64,000 bases of DNA from Neorhizobium sp. NCHU2750. GTDB taxonomy: Bacteria; Pseudomonadota; Alphaproteobacteria; Rhizobiales; Rhizobiaceae. A program made the position numbers and the translations under genes. The stretch's first letter is position 1; each line of letters begins with the position of its first letter. Below the pieces are notes generated by a model that saw only the letters and a list, made by a program, of their open reading frames with translations, searched no databases and was not told the DNA's origin. This document shows positions 1 to 8,982 of the stretch, in pieces. The stretch spans positions 62,001 to 126,000 of the forward strand of contig NZ_CP030831.1 of assembly GCF_003597675.1 (NCBI RefSeq). The letters are read 5' to 3'.

Positions 1-2
1 TC

Positions 3-107
3 AAGGAATTGAAGGTTAGCCATCGTGCGGCGCTCGATCTCGTCGCCGAACTCGGCGTTCGGGAAGTGACGGGGAGAGGAAGCTTCCGTGCATGGGGTGT
101 GATTTGA
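3..107 (+). CDS. C-terminal end of a rhizobial plasmid DNA-binding-like protein (partial)
   Basis: An open frame enters from the left edge and runs 34 codons to TGA at 105-107. The tail contains LVAELGVREVTGRGSFRAWG, a helix-turn-helix-like end followed by a basic, Trp-containing terminus. From memory this resembles the C-terminus of the DUF1612 plus HTH family common on rhizobial plasmids. Only the last 34 residues are visible, so the family assignment is an inference. The reading frame itself is supported by its regular third-position GC use. Confidence 0.5.
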   Translation, partial: KELKVSHRAALDLVAELGVREVTGRGSFRAWGVI

Positions 108-287
108 TGTGAAGGCGGCAAACATGGTCGGTGCGAGAATTGAACGAATTGAGGCGGTCGCGTCCTCGCGCGTTTAGATGTTTCTGGTCATAGAATTCCT
201 TTTGTTTCGCGGCTCATTCGTGGCGACGCATGTCGCAAACGACACGCATTCGCCGCCGTAAAAATCCGCAGGAGAGGGCGGCAACGT

Positions 288-2798
288 TCATTTGAACTCA
301 GTTAAATAGATCGTCTTGATGCCGTCCGGCGTTAGGCCAGTACGACGCAATTCAGCCTCACAGCGCTCTTGAAGAGCCTCCCTGTCTCCGGGTTGCCCAA
401 TTAGATAGACATAGAGATTGCGGACCGCTCCGACGAGCTTTGTCACTTCCTCCAATTTGAGGGCGTACGTTCCCTGGGTGCTTGCTTTCCGATCGGCGAT
501 GGGCTCCGGAAGCGCCGAAACCCGCAAAGACTGCCTTCCGGGATAGCATCGCCTGAACCATTGCTCGGCTTCTAGGAGTTGAGCATGGTCGTTCTTGTAG
601 AGCGGGTTGTCCTTCTCCTTGTCGCTTTTGGCTTCTATGACGAAATCGAACAAACCGCTCGTTCGCCACAAAACATCAGGCCCTGTTTTGTGCACTGCTT
701 CCGGCCGCTCGGCGTCAAAACCAAGATATGCTCCAAGGTTCTTTAACGCTTCCTCATATTGGAAAGGGGAGGCGTCGGGCACTAAAGCCGAGACCGCTTC
801 GTTATAAGCAGGAATGAGCGATCCACGACGTTGATATTCGAGGATTCGGCTAACAATCGCCATGGATTGTGGACCAGCCATTGGTCGCGGAATGTAGGCC
901 GGTCGGATGCGAGGTGGGATATGGTTGTTGTTGGTTGCGAAAGCTGACGTCTGAAGTCGCTGACCTTTGTGATCATCATTCATATGGAAAGCGATGCGAG
1001 CTGCCAACGAGGAAAGCCATGCCCTTCTCTGACCATCCTGGGCAAGGTCTGGTGAGGAAATCAGGTGTTCGAGTTCTTGAATGGCGCTTTCATACTGTCC
1101 CACTCTTTCCAGCCGGAAAGCCCTGCGCTCAGCACCGGCGACCTTCAGCGACAGTTCGTCGATCCCCGGGGGCCGGGTGGCGGCTGCCAACTCTGACGCA
1201 TGGTAGGCAACCCAATCCGGATCCCTGTTCAAACACTTGAGCATCGTTTCGCCAATTTCCTGATAGCTGGCGACAGCCTCACTCACTTCCTGTCCCACGT
1301 TGAGTTGTACCCGGCTGCTCGCGGTCAGATGCTCAAGGTTCTTCTTGCGTCCGATCCATGCAACCAAATCGCTTCCCGTCAGGACGACCACGCAGAAATC
1401 GCCGCCCCCCCTAGAGCCGCGCCCTAGGCCCTGCTCGATCCGCTGGGCCAACAACGAGTTGACCGCGGAATCTGCAAGAACACTCGTCCGAAACATATCG
1501 TAGTCGGTCGTACCCTGTGGCAGGCCATCCATAATCAGCAGGCGGCAAGACTGACCAGCCAAATCAATGCCGTCGTACCGGTTAGCAAGAACGATCGGAC
1601 CCTTGAACGATCCGGCCTGCATATCTTTTATACGGTGGCTAACCGCTTCACTTGTCTCTGGATATTCCGCAGTATCCAACCATCCTTTGGCAACGGTCCC
1701 GGACGGCGCCAAAATCGCGACGCCGGCGTAACCGGCAATCCATTTCGCGATCTGTTTAACCATCGGTGTGATAGCGACATTGCCGAGCGGCATCAGCTCG
1801 GGCACCAAGATCATGCGCTCGCCTACACCCGCGAGCGATGAAGACTGAATCGGTCTGCCAACTGCAGCAGGGGAGGCACCGAATGTGCGAACAATCTCGC
1901 TGTCGTCCGAAATCGTAGCAGACATGTAGATCCGGCGTTTAGCGTCATCGAACGTCGGAAGAAGATCAACCGGCGGAAAGGTGGGGGTGATCGTCACCGA
2001 TTTGCGGCTGAAGAGGCAGTGGCACATGGCCAGATTGTCACGTAGGAGAGGCCATATGTAGGGATCGACGCCCTCGACATGCTGTGAAAGAAATTCCCGA
2101 ACTTCGGGGACCTTGGACAGCCAAGCCCAGCTGGGGACCTCGATCACGCCGAAGTCCTTCCCCCTCGTGATGTCAGCAAAGGCGCCGCCTCGTCCGACCT
2201 CGTCGAACGCGCCCCTGAAACGATCCGCCATCTCCTGATAGACCTCGAGGTGGTCTTTCGATGTGATCGTCAGGCTGAATGCTTTACGAACAGAGGAAAG
2301 CGCGACGTGCGCGTCGTCTAAGATGATGCCTCCGACTTTCACTGCCGGTTTGGCGGAACCTCGAACACCAAATTTGCTGCGACCACTGAAAAGGCTCTCG
2401 TAGGCCCCCACGAGAACGGCGTTACCATCAAGAAACTCGGAGGCTAAAGGCTGCCCCCTCGTGTAGGGCACCGCGCGGATTCCATATTCAGTCGCTTTGG
2501 CAATAACCTGTTCGACGAGCTGGGTAGTTGGTGCGAGATAAAGAACGGGTTCACCGAGTTCATTCATGGTTGATTGTGCCATGAGAAGCGCAACCAGGGT
2601 CTTTCCTCCCCCCGTATGCAGTTTTACAACGACATCCTTGTCGTTTCTCCGGGATGGATACCAAGCATCGAGAGCTTCGGCTTGGCTAACATAAAGGTCA
2701 TTGATCCCGACGGCTTTCGGCAGGGAATGAAAGATATCTCGTGGGGCGACGGGCTTCGGCTTTGCCTTGTCCTCGCGAAGCTTTTTGAAATCGACCAC
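288..2798 (-). CDS. SF2 (XPD/DinG-like) helicase fused to a PD-(D/E)XK nuclease domain
   Basis: The 836-residue protein has a full set of helicase motifs: Gln39 of a Q-like motif, Walker A HTGGGKT (61-67), DDAH (161-164), SAT (293-295) and a motif VI QGLGRGSR (456-463) of the DinG/XPD kind. After a helical linker, residues 686-740 carry a nuclease signature: Glu in a helix, PD at 707-708, then IEAK (721-724) after a beta strand, and a later Gln740. It is predicted to unwind nucleic acid and cut it. The start is GTG at 2796-2798, preceded by a G-rich ribosome-binding stretch. It lies 202 bp downstream of a metallopeptidase gene on the same strand, so the two probably form one operon. I do not recognise it as a named system; a role in phage or plasmid defence is inferred. 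Confidence 0.82.
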   Translation of the reverse strand: MVDFKKLREDKAKPKPVAPRDIFHSLPKAVGINDLYVSQAEALDAWYPSRRNDKDVVVKLHTGGGKTLVALLMAQSTMNELGEPVLYLAPTTQLVEQVIAKATEYGIRAVPYTRGQPLASEFLDGNAVLVGAYESLFSGRSKFGVRGSAKPAVKVGGIILDDAHVALSSVRKAFSLTITSKDHLEVYQEMADRFRGAFDEVGRGGAFADITRGKDFGVIEVPSWAWLSKVPEVREFLSQHVEGVDPYIWPLLRDNLAMCHCLFSRKSVTITPTFPPVDLLPTFDDAKRRIYMSATISDDSEIVRTFGASPAAVGRPIQSSSLAGVGERMILVPELMPLGNVAITPMVKQIAKWIAGYAGVAILAPSGTVAKGWLDTAEYPETSEAVSHRIKDMQAGSFKGPIVLANRYDGIDLAGQSCRLLIMDGLPQGTTDYDMFRTSVLADSAVNSLLAQRIEQGLGRGSRGGGDFCVVVLTGSDLVAWIGRKKNLEHLTASSRVQLNVGQEVSEAVASYQEIGETMLKCLNRDPDWVAYHASELAAATRPPGIDELSLKVAGAERRAFRLERVGQYESAIQELEHLISSPDLAQDGQRRAWLSSLAARIAFHMNDDHKGQRLQTSAFATNNNHIPPRIRPAYIPRPMAGPQSMAIVSRILEYQRRGSLIPAYNEAVSALVPDASPFQYEEALKNLGAYLGFDAERPEAVHKTGPDVLWRTSGLFDFVIEAKSDKEKDNPLYKNDHAQLLEAEQWFRRCYPGRQSLRVSALPEPIADRKASTQGTYALKLEEVTKLVGAVRNLYVYLIGQPGDREALQERCEAELRRTGLTPDGIKTIYLTEFK

Positions 2799-3000
2799 CT
2801 CTTGCCCCCCATTTTACCGACAGTTCTGCTTTAACAGATGTATGCCCAAGAGAGAGGCATTGAAAATACCTACTACTTAGAAAGACGTGTTGCAGGTTAT
2901 TTTTTCGGCGGGCGTTACTGACGCCTAACGATATGGCAGGAGCAGGATGACAAACCATGTTTTCTGCATCCACTAATTCACAGACGTCCAAGGTTGAAAG

Positions 3001-4188
3001 TCAGAAATCAATTCTGTCCTCTCGCATTTCACCACCAAGGCCAAATAAATACATGGAGCCATAAAATGACAACAGATCGCTCCGCGGCGCACCGTCGATT
3101 CGTTGTGTTAGCGCCTCGGCCACCACGCCGACGTGCTTTACGAGTGCGTCCAGATGTTGCTTTGTTGGTTGGTTCCTATCTCCAAGCGCTGCCTTCAGCG
3201 CATACAGCCGTTCAAGCGGCGCTGGATGGGTCTCGGATACCGAAAACCGAGGTATGTCGAGAAATCGGGAGCCCAAAAGTTCAATTAAGTGGAGGAAGAG
3301 AAATATGTGATAGGCGCCGTTGGAAAGGCGGAGTTTTGCATCTTTATCCGACCCGATGGCTGTAATCGCGTGGAGGTCAGCACTGAATTCTAGATCGTGG
3401 TTATAGGTTTTTAGATCCTCCAGATTTTCGGTCGAAGATGCTTCTTCCATATGACCTAGAAGCAAATGACTAAACTCATGCCCGAATGTGAATTCGAGCA
3501 TGTCGTCTACATCGCGCTTGATAGCAGCGTCCACACTCGCTGGAAGTTTAGCTCGCGGATCGATGTCAAAGTCCTGGGCTTCTGACCCTATCATCGTCCG
3601 CAGGGCGATTAAGGCTGCATCAATCCGGTCGCCCATCGGAAATTCATAGTGTGCGCCATGAAAACATACAGTCATGAAATAGAGGAAGTAGCGCAACGCT
3701 TCGGAGACGATGATCACCTCGCCTACCAGGGATTTTAAGCAAGCCGCGTTCACTTCCAGGGTTGGGACGTAGCCATATGGGATTGAGCGAGCGGATTTTC
3801 GTAAGGCCTTCGGCAGTCGCTCAAGATAGCGTCTCGGAGCCAAATTGACGGTTTCGTAATAGGACGTCAGAGTCCAAGGGCGACCGTTCTGCTGGAATGC
3901 ACGCTTCCGGTGGGCAAGCACCCTCGTAACTCGAGGAGAATCGGCAACGGAGTTAGCCCGAATTCGCAGCAAGTAGTCATGCGCGCTTCTCAACGACCTC
4001 AGCCGGAGAATCTCATTCTTAGAGCAGAAGGGCGCATAAACCAGTTCTTCGTTGCTGAGATCTGGATCGCGTGGTTCGATCCCTGTGACGTAGAACTCGC
4101 CACGTTCATCGCCGATGATGAAACCATTCGCGGCGCGGCGCGCTCCGGGAAATTCCTTCAGCCATTTCCGTATTTCGTGCTCTTCCAT
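3001..4188 (-). CDS. M48-like zinc metallopeptidase domain protein
   Basis: This 395-residue protein has the zinc motif HEFSH followed by LLLGH, then EFSAD about 25 residues on, which supplies the third zinc ligand. A later THPAPLERL segment matches the HP...R signature seen after the catalytic core of M48-type peptidases. The N-terminal half (about 1-220) has no domain I recognise. No signal peptide or clear membrane helix is seen, so it is probably cytoplasmic. The gene is first in a two-gene unit with the helicase-nuclease downstream. In defence systems such peptidases often act as activating or effector proteases; here that role is only inferred from the pairing. Confidence 0.75.
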   Translation of the reverse strand: MEEHEIRKWLKEFPGARRAANGFIIGDERGEFYVTGIEPRDPDLSNEELVYAPFCSKNEILRLRSLRSAHDYLLRIRANSVADSPRVTRVLAHRKRAFQQNGRPWTLTSYYETVNLAPRRYLERLPKALRKSARSIPYGYVPTLEVNAACLKSLVGEVIIVSEALRYFLYFMTVCFHGAHYEFPMGDRIDAALIALRTMIGSEAQDFDIDPRAKLPASVDAAIKRDVDDMLEFTFGHEFSHLLLGHMEEASSTENLEDLKTYNHDLEFSADLHAITAIGSDKDAKLRLSNGAYHIFLFLHLIELLGSRFLDIPRFSVSETHPAPLERLYALKAALGDRNQPTKQHLDALVKHVGVVAEALTQRIDGAPRSDLLSFYGSMYLFGLGGEMREDRIDF

Positions 4189-4366
4189 TGCGAAACGACA
4201 ACCCTCGTGCCAAGTAGAAAAATACGCAAACTAAAAAGTCCGATAGTAATACGCGAATAAGCCTAACTGCCCGTCTGTAAATCAGGTCGATAAAAAGAGG
4301 GTAAGTTTGCCATCAAATCTCTAAGGGCCTCAGTGCTGGCCGCTCCCGAATCTGAGGGCAACAATC

Positions 4367-4395
4367 TGGACAAATCGGACAATCCGCATTATCTT
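4367..4395 (+). promoter_or_regulatory. Candidate promoter of the Xre/RES operon
   Basis: TGGACA at 4367-4372 and TATCTT at 4390-4395 are separated by 17 bp, a good fit to a housekeeping sigma promoter, 27 bp before the ATG at 4422. The region contains two near-direct repeats of GGACAA(A)TC (about 4368-4384). These could bind the Xre antitoxin, since such operons are normally autorepressed. Repressor binding is an inference. Confidence 0.45.
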
Positions 4396-4421
4396 GGCTG
4401 TAGTCAAGAAGGAAGACGAAG

Positions 4422-5138
4422 ATGGTTGCTGTCACCCGTAAAACGCAGATGGGCGCAAAGCTAGAAGTCAATCCAGCTGCGGTAGCCGATGTTCTCAAGG
4501 TTCTGGCCCGACACAATCCAGGCCTTTCAAAGCCGGCTCTTGCAGCGACTGGCAGGGTCATGGCCGTGGTCTCTGCGGTAGCAGCGCGCCTTTCTGTCGA
4601 GCAACAGCGTCGGATTGCCGACGACGAAACGGAACTCGCCCATATTGTGGAAGCCGCCGTCGCCGAACTGGCTGCGAAGCCAGGTCATGTGCTCGCGGAG
4701 GTATCGGTCGAAAAACCTGTGGAGGTCAGCCGAGGTGGTGGTCTGGGGCAATCGGTAGACATTGAGGAAGGGCGCCGCAGGCTCGACGAATTTGCGACGC
4801 CAACCCGCATCGAAGACTGGGCCGGTCCGGTCGCCGGTCCGGGCGATATCGAGAAGAAGTTCGGCACGAAGCGATCGACCCTGCACGACTGGCACAAGCG
4901 CGGAGCTGTCGTCGGTCTGCTCAGGGGCGAGCGAAAGCATGTCTTTCCCCTGGCTCAGTTTGTGGATGGTCGGCCGGTCGAGGGCATGCCTCAGGTCACC
5001 AAAATCATCCGCAATCCGCGTGTAGCGTGGCAATGGTTGATCCAGCCGAAGCCAAGCATAGGCGGAACGCCGCTCGACAATCTCAAGATGGGCAATCTGG
5101 ACGAGGTTCTGGATGCAGCTGAGCGCGATTTTGGTTGA
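4422..5138 (+). CDS. Xre/MbcA/ParS-family antitoxin (RES partner)
   Basis: The 238-residue protein ends in a segment typical of the antitoxin Xre/MbcA/ParS toxin-binding domain: NPRVAWQWL, then GGTPLDNLKMGNLDEVLDAA. A DNA-binding-like region (about 140-185) precedes it with KKFGTKRSTLHDWHKRGAVVG. It is longer than most Xre antitoxins because of an N-terminal extension (1-120) rich in Ala and Val. The start has a clear AAGGA site at the right spacing. It lies 8 bp upstream of the RES toxin. It should neutralise the toxin and repress its own promoter. Confidence 0.82.
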   Translation: MVAVTRKTQMGAKLEVNPAAVADVLKVLARHNPGLSKPALAATGRVMAVVSAVAARLSVEQQRRIADDETELAHIVEAAVAELAAKPGHVLAEVSVEKPVEVSRGGGLGQSVDIEEGRRRLDEFATPTRIEDWAGPVAGPGDIEKKFGTKRSTLHDWHKRGAVVGLLRGERKHVFPLAQFVDGRPVEGMPQVTKIIRNPRVAWQWLIQPKPSIGGTPLDNLKMGNLDEVLDAAERDFG

Positions 5139-5146
5139 GCTGAATC

Positions 5147-5731
5147 GTGAAACTTGATCCCCAAACGGTTCGGGAGCTCGCGCTTGCCTTTCTCCCGCAA
5201 TCTTATGTCCGCATTATACCTGTAGCCCACATGTCGACCCCGCTTGGCATGGGTTTCGGCCAATCGCGATTCTCGAGCCCCAACCAGATGTTCCGACTGC
5301 TTTATGCCGCATATGATCTCGCGACCGCGATTGCGGAGACGATTGTGCGCGACCGCTTCGAGGGGACCCAGGAGCGAGTGCTGGATGAGAGCGAAATCGA
5401 GGACTGGTCGGTCACTGAGGTGACGGCCACGGATGCTCTCATTCTTCTCGACCTGCGCACGACCGGCCTCCTGAGGTTGGGCGTCAGCACGGACGCAGCC
5501 CGGGGCAAGGAACATCAGGAAGGGCAGAGACTGAGCGAGTCGATCTTTCGATCCTATGCTGTCGATGGATTGCTCTATTCCTCACGCCTCACGGCGGCAG
5601 ATTGCGTGGCGGTCTACGATCGAGCTGTCGGTGAGAAACTTGTCGCCTCTCCGGCGGTCGAGTTGGTTCGTCAAGCCGACCTGATACCCGCCCTGCGGTC
5701 TATCGGGGTGTCGATCCGGGCTGGGCGTTAG
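5147..5731 (+). CDS. RES-domain toxin (NAD+-degrading)
   Basis: This is a 194-residue protein with the RES fold signature: Arg41 in SRFSSP, Tyr53 and Glu64 in LLYAAYDLATAIAE, and the Ser pair at 145-146 in LLYSSRL. RES toxins of Xre/RES modules (for example MbcT) degrade NAD+ by phosphorolysis or a related reaction, halting growth when the antitoxin is lost. Length is normal for the family. The gene follows the antitoxin by 8 bp and is followed 2 bp later by a nuclease-like gene, so all three are probably cotranscribed. Confidence 0.88.
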   Translation: MKLDPQTVRELALAFLPQSYVRIIPVAHMSTPLGMGFGQSRFSSPNQMFRLLYAAYDLATAIAETIVRDRFEGTQERVLDESEIEDWSVTEVTATDALILLDLRTTGLLRLGVSTDAARGKEHQEGQRLSESIFRSYAVDGLLYSSRLTAADCVAVYDRAVGEKLVASPAVELVRQADLIPALRSIGVSIRAGR

Positions 5732-5733
5732 GC

Positions 5734-6726
5734 ATGCCCGTTACAGTCACTTCCGCAAACTTCTCGGGGCGATTTACGGCGTTGAATGGCACGAAAACGT
5801 TGCCAGCGACACATGCCGACATCATCCGCTCGTTGCTGACCGTCGGCTATCCCAGCCGTCGAGCCGCTGTCCGTACCGTTGGCCCCTGGCGGGAGAAAAT
5901 GCTGGTCGCGATGGCGACGGGCTATCTGGATGCCTCCTTGAACACGACGGCCTATTTTCGGAGTTTGGAGCAGTCGGAGAAGGTGGGGGTTTCGTTCCTT
6001 TTCGGCGAGGCATTCACGCACTGGTATGCTCAGAGTCAGATGAGCGTCCAGTATCTCGTGCATGTCGCCGGTCTTGCCTCCTGCCGATGGGGATCCCCAT
6101 CGGCTCCGGTCGTGCCGAAGGCTGGCGCAGCGCCTCCTCCTCCAAAATCGCGTCCCGACTTTATCGGCATCAAGCGAAGGGAACGCCACGTGTTCGAGAG
6201 TAAGGGTCGCATCCGAGCGCCAGCCGCAAGCACCGTTGCGAAGGCACTGGGGCAGGTTTCGGCGCTTCACACGGTCAACGGACGGGCGCCGACCACGCGC
6301 TGTGCAAGCTTCTTCATGTTCAAGGCCGGTGGTGCAGAGGGCAGAGTGCTGGATCCGCCGGCAAAGGGTGACGGCATCACCGTGACGTTTGATCTCTTCG
6401 AAGCGATTACACGAGCCTACTCCTTTATCCTCGATCAGCCGGTACTTGATCTATCCGATCAGGTTGGTGCGGGTTATGTCGGCCGCGAGATCGATGATGG
6501 TGTGTTCTTGGGTATCGACAAGGAAATCCTTGCCTTGGTACAAGAGCGGCCCCCGACTGAAGCAACGCGTCGCAGGCGTGTCGCCCAGGTCTTCTCTGCC
6601 CTTGAAGATCGGTCGCAGAACTATGCGGGTCGGCAGGATAGAAGTGTTTCGTCCGGCCTTGACGGGGTCCTGCTTCTTGACCGCCGTTCGCCGCGCGCCC
6701 TTCGACGCTTCCGGACGCAGGGTTAA
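5734..6726 (+). CDS. Putative PD-(D/E)XK nuclease-like protein linked to Xre/RES
   Basis: I do not recognise this 330-residue protein as a named family. Residues 91-100 (GEAFTHWYA) supply a helical Glu92, residues 140-142 read RPD, and residues 153-158 read VFESKG. Together these match the E...D...ExK core of PD-(D/E)XK nucleases, with Gln167 further on. A Pro-rich linker at 133-138 precedes the core. The ATG lies only 2 bp after the stop of the RES toxin, so the protein is probably translated from the same message. It may be a third component of the toxin module or a separate defence nuclease; both are inferences. Confidence 0.65.
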   Translation: MPVTVTSANFSGRFTALNGTKTLPATHADIIRSLLTVGYPSRRAAVRTVGPWREKMLVAMATGYLDASLNTTAYFRSLEQSEKVGVSFLFGEAFTHWYAQSQMSVQYLVHVAGLASCRWGSPSAPVVPKAGAAPPPPKSRPDFIGIKRRERHVFESKGRIRAPAASTVAKALGQVSALHTVNGRAPTTRCASFFMFKAGGAEGRVLDPPAKGDGITVTFDLFEAITRAYSFILDQPVLDLSDQVGAGYVGREIDDGVFLGIDKEILALVQERPPTEATRRRRVAQVFSALEDRSQNYAGRQDRSVSSGLDGVLLLDRRSPRALRRFRTQG

Positions 6727-6823
6727 ATGGCCGACTTTATGTCGGGGTGTTGGTTTCACCTCCTGACCAGCAATTTCATGTGATTTACGACAACCCTATA
6801 ATTCCATCAGAGATGCTCGCTCC

Positions 6824-7225
6824 ATGACGACCCTTCTCGGCCTCACCTATATCTCAAATGAAAAAGTGCCGCTCGCGGACCTGGACGACTATGTAACCGT
6901 CCACGTGCCGAGTGCTGGGTTTGATCAGCACCTCGGAAATCATTCACCATGGTTTTGGTCGATCGATAGGAGAGGCGGCGGCGTGGATTTCAAGCAAGGG
7001 AAATATGACTATTGGGTGCGCCGGGTCGGTTCCAACCAACCAATAGGTTTTCCGGTGCTGACATCGACCTCAAAAGAGGAGGGCTGGATCTCAGTCATGG
7101 ACGGCCGACATCGCATAATGGCAATTGTCGATAGCGGTCGGCAGGCCTTTGCAGCGAGACTTCCCAGACCAATGCTGGGAACGGCGCAAATGATAATTCC
7201 AGGCCTCGAAATCTTTGATCTGTAG
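6824..7225 (+). CDS. Hypothetical protein with a ParB-like DGRHR motif
   Basis: This 133-residue protein has no family that I recognise with certainty. The segment VMDGRHRIMAIVDSG (about 91-105) resembles the GxHR box of ParB/Srx-fold nucleotide-binding proteins, and the preceding VPLADL resembles the VPL(x)L strand of the same fold. The remainder is rich in aromatic residues. It stands alone, downstream of the nuclease-like gene by about 100 bp. A nucleotide-binding role is only suggested. Confidence 0.6.
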   Translation: MTTLLGLTYISNEKVPLADLDDYVTVHVPSAGFDQHLGNHSPWFWSIDRRGGGVDFKQGKYDYWVRRVGSNQPIGFPVLTSTSKEEGWISVMDGRHRIMAIVDSGRQAFAARLPRPMLGTAQMIIPGLEIFDL

Positions 7226-7253
7226 ACTACAGACGGCGCCGAGGCGCCCCCTG

Positions 7254-7646
7254 TCAGACTCCTCCGTCGACGACCATCGAAGTCGGGAAGCCACCATGAG
7301 GCTTCGCAATGAACGCTAGGCGCGCTTTGCGGAGTGGCCACGTCTTATCTCGCCACCAGTAAAACTCCAGATGCGATCTGCCCTGCGCGCGGATTTCCGA
7401 CTCGATATCGCGGCTCTCACGTGAACCCGGGACAGCAAGAAAAGTTCCCGTCACGATGCAACGGGTGCTGCCCCTTACAGTGGCCTCGGTGTCGAAGACG
7501 GCGTCGCTGATGCAAACGCCCATGAAATCCCTGCTGCGCTGGCCTTTAGGGGTCTCAATGATGAGATCACCAGACGTGCGGTCAAAGTAGATTTTCACTC
7601 GGCTGCCGATCTCAGGTGGCTGACGAGAGACGTGCGGTATATCCAT
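7254..7646 (-). CDS. Hypothetical protein
   Basis: This is a 130-residue protein with a beta-rich pattern (VKIYFDRTSGDLIIET, GTFLAVPG, LEFYWWRDKTWPLRKARLAF) and no catalytic motif that I can name. There is no signal peptide or membrane helix. It begins 3 bp after the stop of the gene at 7650-7949, which implies translation from one message. Function is unknown. The tight spacing and normal codon use support it as a real gene. Confidence 0.6.
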   Translation of the reverse strand: MDIPHVSRQPPEIGSRVKIYFDRTSGDLIIETPKGQRSRDFMGVCISDAVFDTEATVRGSTRCIVTGTFLAVPGSRESRDIESEIRAQGRSHLEFYWWRDKTWPLRKARLAFIAKPHGGFPTSMVVDGGV

Positions 7647-7649
7647 TTT

Positions 7650-7949
7650 CTACTCCTCTGGAGACTGCGTTGGCACCTGTGGGACGGTCGCAAACACACC
7701 CGGGGAGCTGTCTTGCACCGCCGGTAGGTCGAAACGCGGATCAGTGAGATCGAGCGCGCCAGACCGCATCAGAGGCTTCTCGAGCCGATCGAATATCCAT
7801 TTATCTGCCTGTGACGTGAGCGCCATATGCGGTTTTCTCATGATGGCGCGCCGCGGATTGAGATTGCCGCCACTGCCGGCGTTCAGATTGCGTTGAGTTG
7901 GCGCAAAAGAATCCGGACCAAGTTCGATCATCATATCGACCATGGACAC
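7650..7949 (-). CDS. Small hypothetical protein
   Basis: This is a 99-residue hydrophilic protein with no recognised domain; the C-terminal third is rich in Pro, Ser and Val. It is the first gene of a two-gene unit with the next unknown protein 3 bp downstream. It lies 19 bp past the stop of the LysR gene at 7969, on the same strand, so it could also be read through from that gene. Coding status rests on the spacing and the length of the open frame. Confidence 0.5.
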   Translation of the reverse strand: MSMVDMMIELGPDSFAPTQRNLNAGSGGNLNPRRAIMRKPHMALTSQADKWIFDRLEKPLMRSGALDLTDPRFDLPAVQDSSPGVFATVPQVPTQSPEE

Positions 7950-7968
7950 GTCTGCCGAAAGAGGTCCG

Positions 7969-8865
7969 TTAATGACACATTGGCCCGAGCGATGCCTGAA
8001 ACCACTCCCTAAGTGCGACGATGTCAGCTCTTGTTTCTAACCCAATAGCGCAGGCAAAGTGATAGGCATCTCCGGCAAGCTCCCCGGAAAAAGGCGCTAT
8101 CAGCAAGCCCGCAGCAAGCGCATCCGCTACCAGAACCCGGCTGGCTATGACCACGCCTTGTCCCGCGATAGCCGCCTGGACGGCTAGCATGCTATCGGGA
8201 AAGCGGGGTCCGACACTGGTGTCGACGTCGGCCACACCGGCCTGCGCGCACCAGCGCAACCAGTCTGGTTCCGGCGAGGGCCGGTTTCGTCCGTCGATAT
8301 GAATCAGTATAGCGCGCCGCAGATCATCAGGGTGGGACAGACCGAGCCGTGCGCTACAAACGGGTGTCATCACGTCACGGCAAAGGTAGGTACTGACCAC
8401 GCCGGGGAAGGGACCACGCCCGTAACGTATTGCAGTCTCGACACCACCCGCCCGCAAGTCCTCGACGGAGTTCGACGTATGCAGCCGGAGATCGATCATC
8501 GGAACAGCCTGGCGGAGCGTGTCCATCCGCGGCACCAGCCAGTGGCTGAGAAAAGCAGTGGTGGATGAGAGGGTGACTGTCGTCGGGGTCGTATCTGCCA
8601 GCAGTCGCGTGACTGCTCTTTCGATTTCGCCGAAACCAGAGGCCGTCGCCTCGTACAGGGTCTTGCCCTGCGGCGTTAACGTCACCGCTCTCGGCGACCG
8701 GTCCAGGACGCGCAGGCCCATATGGGCTTCGAGTTGCTTGATCTGATGGCTGATGGCCGTCGGCGTCACCGAGAGTTCTTCAGCCGCCGCCTTGAAACTC
8801 GCCCGCCGTGCAGCGGCTTCGAAAGCGCGAAGGGCGGACAATGGCGGCAAGCGAGAGCGACTCAT
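7969..8865 (-). CDS. LysR-family regulator, GcvA-like
   Basis: This 298-residue protein has a LysR N-terminal winged helix-turn-helix (LRAFEAAARRASFKAAAEEL, then SVTPTAISHQIKQLE, about 10-50) and a normal-length effector domain. The opening LPPLSALRAFEAAAR and the AEELSVTPTAISHQIK segment are typical of the GcvA subgroup. It is divergent from the PhzF-family gene at 8983. LysR proteins usually control the divergent neighbour, so PhzF is the likely target. The 117-bp intergenic region contains the AT-rich stretch expected for both promoters. Confidence 0.88.
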   Translation of the reverse strand: MSRSRLPPLSALRAFEAAARRASFKAAAEELSVTPTAISHQIKQLEAHMGLRVLDRSPRAVTLTPQGKTLYEATASGFGEIERAVTRLLADTTPTTVTLSSTTAFLSHWLVPRMDTLRQAVPMIDLRLHTSNSVEDLRAGGVETAIRYGRGPFPGVVSTYLCRDVMTPVCSARLGLSHPDDLRRAILIHIDGRNRPSPEPDWLRWCAQAGVADVDTSVGPRFPDSMLAVQAAIAGQGVVIASRVLVADALAAGLLIAPFSGELAGDAYHFACAIGLETRADIVALREWFQASLGPMCH

Positions 8866-8982
8866 GCTGAATCCAGTTCACCTTGAAGCTGAGTAATTTG
8901 ACTTTTTCTATTTGTATAAGCGGCTGTACAGTGCTGATCGTCAAACCCTATCAAAATAAACTCATTCAAGGCAGCAGGGAAA

